40,086 nt of DNA, taken from Nitrosomonas nitrosa. Lineage in GTDB: Bacteria > Pseudomonadota > Gammaproteobacteria > Burkholderiales > Nitrosomonadaceae. The notes beneath the pieces were generated by a model. The model searched no databases. It had not been told where the DNA came from and worked only from the letters and a program-made list of their open reading frames with translations. Of this stretch, positions 8,227 to 17,038 are shown piece by piece (positions within the stretch are counted from its first letter, which is position 1; each line of letters opens with the position of its first letter). The stretch is taken from positions 1-40,086 of the forward strand of contig NZ_QAOO01000028.1 in NCBI RefSeq assembly GCF_003051105.1, written 5' to 3'. The position numbers and the translations under genes are program-made.

Positions 8227-9636
8227 TTAATAATCAAACGATTGATACGGTTTGGAAAACCTTATGTCTTTGGTCACAATGATGTTGAAACGATACCCCG
8301 GCCTGATTTCAAGCGTGGGTGAGATATTCAGGTTTTTCCGAATGAGATTGGCGGTTACCAACCCCAATTGCTGACCGAGCGATTGACTCATGATGCTGCC
8401 CGCATTTTGCCGCCCGAACGCACCACCAGCATCACGTTGACTGTACGTGGCACCGGCAACAATAGCCGACATGATCAGGGCTGATCCGAAGATACGCAGG
8501 TAATGATTATTGACCTGATCTTTAAAACCAGCATAGCCCACCCCATCAACACCCGGCATGGCACCGATGTCCATGGTTTTTCCATCCGGGAAGATGATGC
8601 GTTGCCAGGCAACCAGCACACGTGCCTGACCGAACTCCACTTCACTGGAATACGTACCCACTAATCTTGATCCTTGTGGAATCAAGCGCCATTTACCTAC
8701 TGGTGAATCATAAATATGCTGGCTTACCTGTGCCATGATCTGCCCCGGCAGGCTGGAATTAATACCGGATATCAAAGTTGCCGGTATCACAAAACCGGTT
8801 TGCAGGACAAAAGGCGATGCGGGCTTTTGCACTTCGCTATTCAATTTCCAGCGCGCTTCTCCTTCTGCTGAATCAAAACGCGAATAATCCCTATCCCGTG
8901 TACCAGTTTCGTCATCCAGCAATCGAGGAGCGCCATCGTCCATAAATTCATCACCCCTACGTACTCCCATTCCTCCGGCTACACTTGCTCCCCCATCCTG
9001 CTTCAACTGCGCAAGACGCGCATGATATGCAGCCGTTGGATCTTCGCGCAGGTTTGCATCAATTTGTTGACGCACCGATGCCAATTTTGCCAGCATTTCA
9101 TCACGTGTTTTAGGTGTACCGGTGTTGGTTAAATCCGGCGATGATCCTGAACTTCTTGGTGCAACGACATTTACATTGGTTTTAGCTTTGATCGCTTCTT
9201 CCAGTTGCTGGCGTTTCAGCATCCGAATATGGGCAATATCAGCGTGAAGCGATGGATCGGTAGTATCCATAGATGGCGGCAGAGGCGGCCGATCCAGATC
9301 TGATGGCCGCTCAATGATGATTCCATGTAGGGGTACTTTTTCGGTTAAATCAGGAGTTTTAGTCTGATTTTTGGGTTCGATAATGCCGCCGATATAGTCT
9401 TTGGCAATCAGTGAGGCAAAGGAATGGCTCGACTGAGTGTCATGATTACCATCAAAATCGTATTGACCGCGCTCAGCTGCGCGATTCATGGCGACGATCA
9501 TCATGAGCAACATGAATATCAGCATGATCGCGCCAAAGATAACAATCGGAAGGTTATTGACGCGCCGCACCCCAACATTTTTGGCAACCACATCCGGGGA
9601 TGATTCAGGTGACAGGAGTTTAGAATTGGTTGACAT
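8227..9636 (-). CDS. trbI: TrbI, VirB10-like T4SS core protein
   Basis: TrbI (VirB10-like) spans both membranes as part of the T4SS core complex. I choose the ATG at 9636 (469 residues, MSTNSKLL...), directly preceded by AAAGGTG. A longer frame reaches 9732 but overlaps trbH. A single transmembrane helix (LPIVIFGAIMLIFMLLMMIV) follows a short cytoplasmic N-terminus. Next come a proline-rich region and the conserved C-terminal TrbI domain (TGFVIPATLISGINSSLPGQ, IPQGSRLVGTY, FPDGKTMDIGAMPGVDG and a final TKDIRFSKPY). Everything expected of a working protein is present. Confidence 0.93.
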   Translation of the reverse strand: MSTNSKLLSPESSPDVVAKNVGVRRVNNLPIVIFGAIMLIFMLLMMIVAMNRAAERGQYDFDGNHDTQSSHSFASLIAKDYIGGIIEPKNQTKTPDLTEKVPLHGIIIERPSDLDRPPLPPSMDTTDPSLHADIAHIRMLKRQQLEEAIKAKTNVNVVAPRSSGSSPDLTNTGTPKTRDEMLAKLASVRQQIDANLREDPTAAYHARLAQLKQDGGASVAGGMGVRRGDEFMDDGAPRLLDDETGTRDRDYSRFDSAEGEARWKLNSEVQKPASPFVLQTGFVIPATLISGINSSLPGQIMAQVSQHIYDSPVGKWRLIPQGSRLVGTYSSEVEFGQARVLVAWQRIIFPDGKTMDIGAMPGVDGVGYAGFKDQVNNHYLRIFGSALIMSAIVAGATYSQRDAGGAFGRQNAGSIMSQSLGQQLGLVTANLIRKNLNISPTLEIRPGYRFNIIVTKDIRFSKPYQSFDY

Positions 9637-9649
9637 CACCTTTATTCCC

Positions 9650-10147
9650 TTATTCTTTTCTGACCCAAAGACCGGCAGGGTGAATACTGTCGCCCTGCAC
9701 AATGAATGCGCGCGACAATCGCATATCGTCAATCATGAGTTTGACATGATACAAATCACCCGATTGGTCAATGATGTAACTCAAGGCCAGGCCTTTTTGC
9801 GGTTCAGTATCAGGTTGATTCGGCGCAGCAAAGATTTGCTGCTGAATTGATTGTTGAATTGATTGCTGAGTCGCTTCCTGAACCGCAAACCCTGCCAGTC
9901 TCAGGTTCTCGATCAAGGCATGACCAAACGGATCATTAACCACATGGCGCAAATTAAACTGCGTATTGGCTGCCGGATACAGCCGCACTATTTGGGCTGT
10001 CACATCATCAGCCATCACTTTGCTGGTTACGATTGAAGGATTCTGAATAAAATTGCCATAGGGGTGCGTAGCACAACCATTCAATAGCAATAAAACCAGC
10101 ATGAGGATAAAAATAGAGTTGGATGCGGTGATCATTTTATTCATCAT
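9650..10147 (-). CDS. trbH: TrbH, outer-membrane lipoprotein of the T4SS
   Basis: TrbH is the VirB7-like lipoprotein partner of TrbG. The product has a hydrophobic leader and lipobox LLNGC. The trbG stop and trbH ATG overlap as TGATG at 10149-10145, which suggests translational coupling; a TTG at 10150 is an unlikely start. An in-frame 12-bp tandem repeat at 9843-9866 duplicates a Gln-Ser-Ile-Gln unit in the middle of the protein without harming the frame. The C-terminal half (GLALSYIIDQSGDLYHVKLMI) is a beta-rich domain. Naming rests on position, length and lipobox. Confidence 0.82.
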   Translation of the reverse strand: MMNKMITASNSIFILMLVLLLLNGCATHPYGNFIQNPSIVTSKVMADDVTAQIVRLYPAANTQFNLRHVVNDPFGHALIENLRLAGFAVQEATQQSIQQSIQQQIFAAPNQPDTEPQKGLALSYIIDQSGDLYHVKLMIDDMRLSRAFIVQGDSIHPAGLWVRKE

Positions 10148-11046
10148 CAATTCCCCCGCGTAATCGTCACCCGGCTTTGATTACCGCCCACTCCCGCAAT
10201 CAGAATCGCACGATCAAAAACGGTATCTACGATATAGCGATCGCCCTGCAAGCGGTAATTCACCATAACCGTTTCATCTTCGCTAAAAATGCCGCCTTCC
10301 TTAGTTAAAAGTAACAAAGTCGGCGCTTCAGTCTGCGCCATAATACTCGGCATTTGTATGATGGTTTTTTGACCGTCGTTATAGACACGCAGCGGTTTCC
10401 AGGCGGCATCCCCAGACACTGCATACGCAAAATCCAGATTGCCCAGATATTCCCCGGTTTCAGGAATGGTGCGCGATTTTCTGATTCCCATCGCATGGCT
10501 TTCTTTATCTCTGATCGCATCCCATTTAATCAGCGCATCTTCCGGATAAGTAAAACTCACTCTCGGCATAAAATCGCGCCGGTGAGATCGAAGGCGCATG
10601 TGATACGTACGCCGGTTGGTCGTAACTACCAAGGATGTTTCCAGGCCCACATCCAATGGTTTAACAATCAGATGCTGCACTTCAGCAGAACCTTGTCCGG
10701 TCACTGCCGGTTCTATTAACCAGCGCGCCTGGTCGCCCAGATGAATCGAATTGACTTGCTCACCCGGTTGCAATTCAATATCGCATACCTGCAATACCGC
10801 ACAGACGATGCTGGGTTGCTGCGAGCCAAACAGAAAACGGATTGATCCATCCGGCCCTGCAACAGGCTTTGTGCCGGTGGGATTGACTGCCTGCCATTTC
10901 TTAGCCAGATCAATGGCGGCACGTTCCTGTGGGGTTAGTTGAGGGTTTTTATCGGTGAAATACGCATTAGACAGACCATCGGCATGGATTGGAGCAACGA
11001 GTCCAATCGAGAGAATCAGCGTACTTAAAGAAAGTAACAGTTTCAT
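10147..11046 (-). CDS. trbG: TrbG, VirB9-like outer-membrane T4SS protein
   Basis: TrbG (VirB9-like) forms the outer-membrane ring of the conjugation channel together with TrbH and TrbI. The 299-residue product has a signal peptide (hydrophobic core STLILSIGLVAPIHA). Family segments include FLFGSQQPSIVCAVLQVCDIELQPGE, a middle TTNRRTYHMRLRSH and the C-terminal TIIQMPSIMAQTEAPTLLLL with VNYRLQGDRYIVD. Length and order match the family. The gene is 14 bp after trbF and coupled to trbH. Confidence 0.93.
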   Translation of the reverse strand: MKLLLSLSTLILSIGLVAPIHADGLSNAYFTDKNPQLTPQERAAIDLAKKWQAVNPTGTKPVAGPDGSIRFLFGSQQPSIVCAVLQVCDIELQPGEQVNSIHLGDQARWLIEPAVTGQGSAEVQHLIVKPLDVGLETSLVVTTNRRTYHMRLRSHRRDFMPRVSFTYPEDALIKWDAIRDKESHAMGIRKSRTIPETGEYLGNLDFAYAVSGDAAWKPLRVYNDGQKTIIQMPSIMAQTEAPTLLLLTKEGGIFSEDETVMVNYRLQGDRYIVDTVFDRAILIAGVGGNQSRVTITRGN

Positions 11047-11060
11047 GATGAGTGATCCCT

Positions 11061-11837
11061 TTATGTTTGTTTCGACCAGGAGAAATCCTGGATATAAATA
11101 CCCAGCGGGTTATTTCGGATCTGTTCTTCGGTGGTGCTTTGTGTCGTCGGCTTGTTATAAATTCTCAATAAAGCACGCATCTTGAAAGGTGGCTCGGTTA
11201 AGTGTCCTTGCCGGTCATAGACTTTTTCCAGCCAATCGACCTGCCAGGTCTCCGGTGATTGGGGTATCACCGATATGATTTCAACATTAACTGTGTGTGT
11301 TTCAGCCCGTTTGAAAGGACTGCTGGCTTCAGTACTATTGAACCATTCATTGGCTTTTGCCGTGGCTGGGTCGTTATTGGACAGCATGGCATATGCACGA
11401 AAGATAGCGCGCCGCTGTAAGGCGATATCCGGTGTCACCATGCGCAAATCATTGATGAATGCTGCAACCGATGCATGCACTACGCGCTGATCGGCCACCG
11501 CAGCGATATCCGCACGCGAGACCGCCACCGCTTCCCCCAGCTTATTAACTTGGACTACATAGGGGATGAATTTGGATTGACTGCCGATGGCAATGACACC
11601 CCCTACCCCTGCCAGCGCAATCAACAAACAAAGTAGCGCCAGTATTTGCCACATATTGCGCGAAGCCCGAATCCCGCGCATATGGTCATTCCAGGTACGC
11701 CGCGCTGACAGATAGGGATTTTCATTTTCACCGCAGCGGCGACCGCCTTCCATGAACTCATTATCCTCACGGATTTGTTTGTTCGACTTGATTTTTCCGA
11801 CAATTCTTAATTTAAAAAAATCACTGATTACACTCAT
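11061..11837 (-). CDS. trbF: TrbF, VirB8-like T4SS protein
   Basis: TrbF is the VirB8-like bitopic inner-membrane assembly factor of the T4SS. The product has a cytoplasmic N-terminus (ENPYLSARRTWNDHMRG), one transmembrane helix (WQILALLCLLIALAGVGGVI) and a periplasmic domain typical of TrbF (FIPYVVQVNKLGEAVAV, NDPATAKANEWFN, IQDFSWSKQ). The trbE stop and this ATG overlap as TGATG (11839-11835), which suggests coupling. A TTG three bases earlier is a less likely start. Confidence 0.93.
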   Translation of the reverse strand: MSVISDFFKLRIVGKIKSNKQIREDNEFMEGGRRCGENENPYLSARRTWNDHMRGIRASRNMWQILALLCLLIALAGVGGVIAIGSQSKFIPYVVQVNKLGEAVAVSRADIAAVADQRVVHASVAAFINDLRMVTPDIALQRRAIFRAYAMLSNNDPATAKANEWFNSTEASSPFKRAETHTVNVEIISVIPQSPETWQVDWLEKVYDRQGHLTEPPFKMRALLRIYNKPTTQSTTEEQIRNNPLGIYIQDFSWSKQT

Positions 11838-14371
11838 CAAGCTACTCCATAGTCAGATAACGCTAACCCTTTTATTGCCAACCACTCGTTAACCCACTTG
11901 TCCCCGTATTTGTCACACAGGTTTTTAATCGTGGCGATTGATTCCTTATCCGTAGATCCTATAAGCGCCAGTGCCAATGGCCCGAGTGCCAAATCGTAGA
12001 GCCGTCTGCCATTCTCGGACACGGTGTAATATTGCTGTTTGGGTATTGCAGAAGCCAAGATCTCAATCTGGCGCGTATTCAATCCCATACGCCGGTAGAG
12101 TGCCGAAGCATCTTCATCACGCGCAAATACGTTAGGTAGAAATATTTTGGTGGCGGTGGACTCAACAATGACATCAAGAATCCCGCTGTTGGCCGCATCC
12201 GACAAACTTTGTGTCGCCATCAACACTAAGCAGTTATTTTTACGCATAACCTTGAGCCATTCGCGGATCTTGGCGCGAAACACCGGATGCCCCAGCATTA
12301 GCCAAGCTTCATCCAGAATGATGGCAGAGGGTTGACCGTGCAGGCTGCGCTCGATGCGGCGAAATAGATACAGCAACGTCGGCAGTGCGTATTTATCACC
12401 GAGATTCATCAATTCCTCGATCTCGAATGTGGTGAAGGTCGAGAGATTCAAACCATCGGCTTCGGCATCGAGCAAATGACCCATCATCCCGTCAATCGTG
12501 TATTGCCGAAGACACTCGCGTATGGATTCATCCTGGATTGTCACTGACAAATCCGATAAGGTGTGCGAGCCGCTTTGATGCATGTTAGTAATGGCCTGAC
12601 TGATTTCGTTACGCTGCAAGGGTGTGACTGTTACACCATTTAATTCAACCATCAAACAAATCCATTCCAGCGCCCAGGCACGATCACCCTTGGTGTGCAA
12701 GAATTGCAAGGGACAGAAAGACAGCGATTCATCGTCTCCTGCCACGGTGAAATGCTGACCACCAACGGCTTTTGTCAATGGATACATTGATAGTCCCTTG
12801 TCAAAGCAATAAATAGACATGCCCTGATAACGCCGCAATTGCGCGGCAATCAGCGCCAGGTGCGTGGATTTACCAGCTCCGGTGGGGCCGAACATGAAGG
12901 TGTGACCCAGATCACGTACATGCAGATTCAACCGGAAAGGCATAGCTCCTTGTGTCACGCAATGCATCAATGGCGGTGAATTGGGTGGATACATCGGACA
13001 AGGGGCTATAGGTTTGCCTGTCCAGATGGTATTGACCGGTAACAAATCAGCCAGATTCATGGTATTGATGAGCGGTCTGCGCACATTCTCGACCCCGTGA
13101 CCGGGCAGGCTGCCCAGATACGCATCCATGGTGTTGATCGTCTCAACCCGTGCAGCAAATCCCAAATGGTTGATGGCTTTCTCTACCTTTCGCCCGGCTT
13201 CTTCCAATGCTGCTCGATCTTCCATCATCAGCACAACCACGCTGGTATAATAGCCTTGACCGACCATGCCGCTATTGGTTTCCGCAATGGCAGACTGCGC
13301 ATCTTCAGTCATATTCAGCGCGTCTTCATCGATATTGCTGCTTTGCAGATTAAACACTTGGTCAAAGAATCCACGAATCTTTTGTTTCCAGCGTCTGCGG
13401 AATTTTTCCAGATGATTGACTGCTTCATGCGCATCCATAAAGATAAACCGCGATGACCAGCGGTATACACCGGGCAATTCAGATAGCAGGTTTAACATGC
13501 CAGGGGAGGATTCGAGCGGAAAACCCTCAATCGATACTACCTGAACAAAGTTGCGGCCAATTTTAGGCACGACCCCGCCCCACATTTCCTGACCACCCAG
13601 CAAGGTATCCAGATACATCGGATTGGCAGGTAGCACCATCGGATGATCCAGGCCGGTCACGCATAATTGCAGCCACTGTAAGAAATCATCATGGGTGATG
13701 GTTGTACCGTCTTCATTCACCAGCTTGCGGCTTTTTAAACGCGACAAATGAAATATGCTGGATAACCTGGATTCAAAATTGGCACATTCACGCTGAAAAT
13801 ATTCCAGCAAGCCTTGTGTTCTGGCTTTTTGATCGGGTGCCTGGGTGTCATCGTCAAACATGAGTTCAACGAACTTGCGCTGTGCCAGCATCGGCGGCAA
13901 GTATGTCAGTGATACGACAAAGCAACTCTCGTATAGGGTGCCGATACGCTCGAACAGATTGCGCCGCTCCTCGTCAATGGCGGCGGTAATAGGGTCGGGA
14001 TAATTGGAAAGCGATTTATCTGAATAACTTTGTGCCGGTTTTCTGATGGCATCGACATGAATCATCCAGCCATTACCCAAACGAGATAAAGCCTGATTAA
14101 TGCGAAATGACACGCGCTCACGCTCAATCTCGGTGCTACTGGCGGTATCATCGCCGCAAAATACCCATGCGGCCATCAATGCACCGTTCTTGCCGACAAT
14201 CACACCATCTTCCACCACCGCCGCATACACCAGCAGATCGGCAAAACCCATTTCTTTGGAGCGATGTTGATTCAGTTTTAATTCTTTGCCCGCATCACGG
14301 ATACGGATAAATAGTATTAGAAGCAGCACAGCACCGCATATTGCGATAAGGATAGAAATAGCGGCAATCAT
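11837..14371 (-). CDS. trbE: TrbE, VirB4-like T4SS ATPase
   Basis: TrbE (VirB4-like) is the large ATPase that powers pilus and channel assembly at the inner membrane. The 844-residue product starts with a membrane-associated segment (ISILIAICGAVLLLILFIRI). It has a CagE/TrbE/VirB4 N-domain, then Walker A FGPTGAGKST at about residue 495 and Walker B SAIILDEAW at about residue 684. The late motif VLMATQSLSD is typical. Length equals IncP TrbE. The start overlaps the trbD stop as ATGA, and the gene is intact. Confidence 0.96.
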   Translation of the reverse strand: MIAAISILIAICGAVLLLILFIRIRDAGKELKLNQHRSKEMGFADLLVYAAVVEDGVIVGKNGALMAAWVFCGDDTASSTEIERERVSFRINQALSRLGNGWMIHVDAIRKPAQSYSDKSLSNYPDPITAAIDEERRNLFERIGTLYESCFVVSLTYLPPMLAQRKFVELMFDDDTQAPDQKARTQGLLEYFQRECANFESRLSSIFHLSRLKSRKLVNEDGTTITHDDFLQWLQLCVTGLDHPMVLPANPMYLDTLLGGQEMWGGVVPKIGRNFVQVVSIEGFPLESSPGMLNLLSELPGVYRWSSRFIFMDAHEAVNHLEKFRRRWKQKIRGFFDQVFNLQSSNIDEDALNMTEDAQSAIAETNSGMVGQGYYTSVVVLMMEDRAALEEAGRKVEKAINHLGFAARVETINTMDAYLGSLPGHGVENVRRPLINTMNLADLLPVNTIWTGKPIAPCPMYPPNSPPLMHCVTQGAMPFRLNLHVRDLGHTFMFGPTGAGKSTHLALIAAQLRRYQGMSIYCFDKGLSMYPLTKAVGGQHFTVAGDDESLSFCPLQFLHTKGDRAWALEWICLMVELNGVTVTPLQRNEISQAITNMHQSGSHTLSDLSVTIQDESIRECLRQYTIDGMMGHLLDAEADGLNLSTFTTFEIEELMNLGDKYALPTLLYLFRRIERSLHGQPSAIILDEAWLMLGHPVFRAKIREWLKVMRKNNCLVLMATQSLSDAANSGILDVIVESTATKIFLPNVFARDEDASALYRRMGLNTRQIEILASAIPKQQYYTVSENGRRLYDLALGPLALALIGSTDKESIATIKNLCDKYGDKWVNEWLAIKGLALSDYGVA

Positions 14372-14679
14372 AGATGCTGTTTTTCCTGTTGACGAGTATT
14401 GTCATAGAAGGGCGTGCTTCGCGCCGGATAGTATTTCTTGTATTGCATCTGGCGCAGGTAAACATGACGCAATTGCGGATCATTTTTTGCCATCAGTCGC
14501 AGTGCAAACAGTGCAAAGACCCACAGTGCTATGCCGAAGAGCGTGGCCTTTATTTCCATGGCAACAAAAATTGAAGTAGCCGCAATCAGGATAGAAAACA
14601 TGACGAGTTCCCGGTCGCCACCCATAAACAGGTTAGGACGATTTCCCGATTGACGAATAGGTATGGTTCGAAGCGCCAT
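14368..14679 (-). CDS. trbD: TrbD, VirB3-like T4SS protein
   Basis: TrbD (VirB3-like) is a small inner-membrane protein that works with TrbE and the pilin. I choose the ATG at 14679 (103 residues, MALRTIPIRQSGNRPNLFMG), preceded by AGGAGA at good spacing; a longer frame to 14751 would overlap trbC. Family features are the N-terminal RPNLFMGGDRE and a hydrophobic pair (VMFSILIAATSIFVAM and FGIALWVFALFAL). A short C-terminal tail with QMQYKKYYPA follows. Confidence 0.92.
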   Translation of the reverse strand: MALRTIPIRQSGNRPNLFMGGDRELVMFSILIAATSIFVAMEIKATLFGIALWVFALFALRLMAKNDPQLRHVYLRQMQYKKYYPARSTPFYDNTRQQEKQHL

Positions 14680-14689
14680 AGTCAATCTC

Positions 14690-15070
14690 CTATTTCTGTG
14701 AATTAAGGATTGTTTCCTGGTCTTGGGATATTTCGCCCGGAATGACCGCACCCTGGAATAGATTGGTCATGATGTTGTTGGCACCGACGAGTAATGCCAT
14801 AACCAACACGATAAAAATCAGGGTGCGAAAGAATGCATTGAGTTCGCCGCCAAAGATCAGAATGCCGCCTGCAACGACAATGCCGATGATAGATAGAGTA
14901 AAAGCAACGGGACCCGTAACAGAGTTTCTGAGATTCACCAGCCAGGTTTCATAGGGAAGCGCACCGCCTGCGCCAACAGCGGCTTGTGCGTTATCAATCA
15001 ACAAGAAAAACAAAAGAAAACTGCATAAAGAAACAATGAAGAAGAGTGAAATTGAAGGCAATATTTTCAT
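14690..15070 (-). CDS. trbC: TrbC, conjugative pilin precursor
   Basis: TrbC is the VirB2-like prepilin; in IncP systems it is trimmed and cyclised to form the pilus. The 126-residue product has a long signal segment cleaved near AQA-AV, a short loop ([17 protein letters not shown]) and two transmembrane helices ([19 protein letters not shown] and [18 protein letters not shown]). A C-terminal extension ([15 protein letters not shown]) would be removed during maturation. It lies between trbB and trbD as expected. Confidence 0.92.
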   Translation of the reverse strand: MKILPSISLFFIVSLCSFLLFFLLIDNAQAAVGAGGALPYETWLVNLRNSVTGPVAFTLSIIGIVVAGGILIFGGELNAFFRTLIFIVLVMALLVGANNIMTNLFQGAVIPGEISQDQETILNSQK

Positions 15071-15091
15071 TAACTAACTCCTGTTATTTAT

Positions 15092-16057
15092 TTACAGCTT
15101 CTTGATTTGGTAACTTCCTCTTTTAAAACCTTGTACTTCGATAATCTGCTGGATTTTCCTGCCGTGGGGTGTGCGCGTGATATGCACGACCATATCAACC
15201 GCCTCCGCGATCAATGGCATAATTTCTTTCGGTGCTGAAGGATTGCGTGAAATCAAGGATTCCAGACGGGTTAGTCCTGATAGCGCATCATTGGCGTGCA
15301 GTGTGGCAGCCCCTCCTTCATGCCCTGTGTTCCAGGCATCGAGTAAATCCAATGCTTCAGGACCTCTCACTTCACCCACCAGAATGCGATCCGGGCGCAT
15401 ACGCAAGGTTGTTTTGAGTAATTGCGTCATGTCGACATCAAGTGTGGTGTGATACTGGACGAAATTCTGGGCAGCGCATTGAATCTCGCCGGTATCCTCC
15501 AAGATAAAGATGCGCTCATCCGGATCGCTGCAAACCATTTCATTGATAATGGCGTTGATCAAGGTCGTTTTACCTGATCCGGTGCCACCAATGACTAGAA
15601 TGTTGCGGTGCTTGCGCACGGCATCTTTGATGACATCAGAGTGTCTGGGCGACAGTACACCGGTTTCTAAATACTGCTCGAGTGTAAAAATCTTGATGGC
15701 TTTTTTACGGATAGCAAATGTGGGGGACGAAACAACAGGTGGTAGTTGACCGGCGAAGCGTGAATTATCGAGCGGAAATTCACCTTCAATCATCGGGTTG
15801 AATCGATTGACTTCCTTGCCGTGGAAACCTGCAACCGTTTTGATGACAGCCTCAACTTGGGCAGCCTGGATATTTCCGATATGTTGTATCTTCTGACCCA
15901 GCTTCTCTTGCCAGATACGGCCATCGGCATTGACCATGATTTCAACCGTTTCAGGATCCTGTAATGCAGACAGTATTTCCCTTGCGTCACGCTCCAGCTT
16001 GCTCTTAGCGCGATCCTTAACGGTTGTGATGTGAGGTAATTGATCTTGCAGTGTCAT
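15092..16057 (-). CDS. trbB: TrbB, VirB11-like secretion ATPase
   Basis: TrbB (VirB11-like) is the hexameric traffic ATPase of the conjugation system. I choose the ATG at 16057 (321 residues), with GGAG 8 nt upstream. Visible motifs are Walker A IGGTGSGKTT at about residue 160, the Asp box ILVGEVRGPEALDLLDAWNTGHEGG at about 224 and the His box GGAATLHAN. These are diagnostic for the family. The N-terminal domain (ETVEIMVNADGRIWQEKLG) is complete. Confidence 0.95.
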   Translation of the reverse strand: MTLQDQLPHITTVKDRAKSKLERDAREILSALQDPETVEIMVNADGRIWQEKLGQKIQHIGNIQAAQVEAVIKTVAGFHGKEVNRFNPMIEGEFPLDNSRFAGQLPPVVSSPTFAIRKKAIKIFTLEQYLETGVLSPRHSDVIKDAVRKHRNILVIGGTGSGKTTLINAIINEMVCSDPDERIFILEDTGEIQCAAQNFVQYHTTLDVDMTQLLKTTLRMRPDRILVGEVRGPEALDLLDAWNTGHEGGAATLHANDALSGLTRLESLISRNPSAPKEIMPLIAEAVDMVVHITRTPHGRKIQQIIEVQGFKRGSYQIKKL

Positions 16058-16123
16058 GCGAGTACTCCAACAACTTACACATGACATTACAATATAACGA
16101 ATATTATTTTAGTGCAACTCTTT

Positions 16124-16504
16124 TTAGTTATTTTTTAATTTCTTTGCTTCTTTCGATAAGAATGCCCTATTCTTCTTATCCCATTGCTCGACCTGAAAAG
16201 CTTCATATTCACTCAGAACGCCTCCTTTCCAAACAAAGCCTTTAGGTAAGCGCTTTAACTTTCGATTGGCCAATGCTTCAAGATCGACTGCATTCATATC
16301 CGAGCTATCCAACAGCATAGGTAGTGGGGTCTCGAGCGCCTCTGCAATCGCCTCCATAATCCTAAGCGATGGATTAGCCTTGTCATTTGTCAGATCCGTA
16401 AAGAATGCGATGGATACCCCCGCCTTCTTTGCCAATTCCGATTTGGTCACGCCTTTTTCATCAAGGATGCGTAGAATATTTGTGATGAGTATCAAATTGT
16501 ACAT
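16124..16504 (-). CDS. trbA: TrbA-like XRE-family transcriptional regulator
   Basis: This 126-residue HTH_3/XRE regulator sits just ahead of trbB on the same strand. The helix-turn-helix spans about residues 10-65 (GVTKSELAKKAGVSIAFFTDLTNDKANPSL). The C-terminal part LSEYEAFQVEQWDKKNRAFL resembles the tail of IncP TrbA, which represses the trb and related operons. A weak ribosome site (AGGG) and a small stem CCCT...AGGG lie just upstream and may be part of its own control region. The family is clear; the name trbA rests on position and the tail. Confidence 0.82.
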   Translation of the reverse strand: MYNLILITNILRILDEKGVTKSELAKKAGVSIAFFTDLTNDKANPSLRIMEAIAEALETPLPMLLDSSDMNAVDLEALANRKLKRLPKGFVWKGGVLSEYEAFQVEQWDKKNRAFLSKEAKKLKNN

Positions 16505-17038
16505 ATAATAGCCCTGTCATTTCTAGGGTTTAAGCAGCTTAACTAATCGGCGCCATTGTTTTGCAGTAGTTTTGCTGCTATTTTAATCCAAAATAAAAAC
16601 ATAAATTCATTAATTTCAATGGAGGGCTAAATAATAGTTTCGTTATATACATGGTTTATGGATGATAATTAATAAATAAGATATGCATATCAATCATACT
16701 TACAAAACCAATCACATCATTGATTTATATCATTGTTATTTGTATTAATCATTGTTCTTAAAAGTATATGGATAGAGGATAGACGAGTAACTGATGGAAA
16801 ATCTGGAGAATCTCAAAACGCATACCGTTTTCTGATACGAGAGATCAGTCATTCAATAATAAACTGAACAAGAAGAACAAAAATACAAAAGTGCGAAGAC
16901 AAATTTTTTGCGCAGTTTGATTTGTTGATGACTGCACCCATAGCCTCTATCTGCCTAATCATTAAATGGACAGAATTATTTGATTCAAATAAATATTTCT
17001 GCCTGATATAACGAACACGAGTTAAGCTTAAGATAAAA
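16505..17038. promoter_or_regulatory. Divergent control region between trbA and korB
   Basis: This 534-bp AT-rich region separates the leftward trb operon from the rightward korB-like gene, so it should hold both promoters. It has several small dyads: CCCT...AGGG near 16523-16539, AAAACG-catac-CGTTTT at 16815-16831, CTGAT...ATCAG at 16832-16848 and a 17-bp palindrome at 16976-16992. No exact IncP KorB operator (TTTAGC-GCTAAA type) was found. No gene is credible here. Confidence 0.55.
16976..16992. promoter_or_regulatory. 17-bp palindrome upstream of korB-like gene
   Basis: TTATTTGA-T-TCAAATAA is a perfect dyad with a single central base, ending 46 bp before the korB-like start. Placement suggests an operator for autoregulation by KorB, TrbA or another repressor. 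This is inference from symmetry and position; the sequence differs from the IncP KorB operator. Confidence 0.45.

Noticed and set aside
16565..16580. KorB-type operator near TTTTGCTGCTATTTTA
   Set aside because: It is not a true dyad and differs from the IncP operator at several positions.
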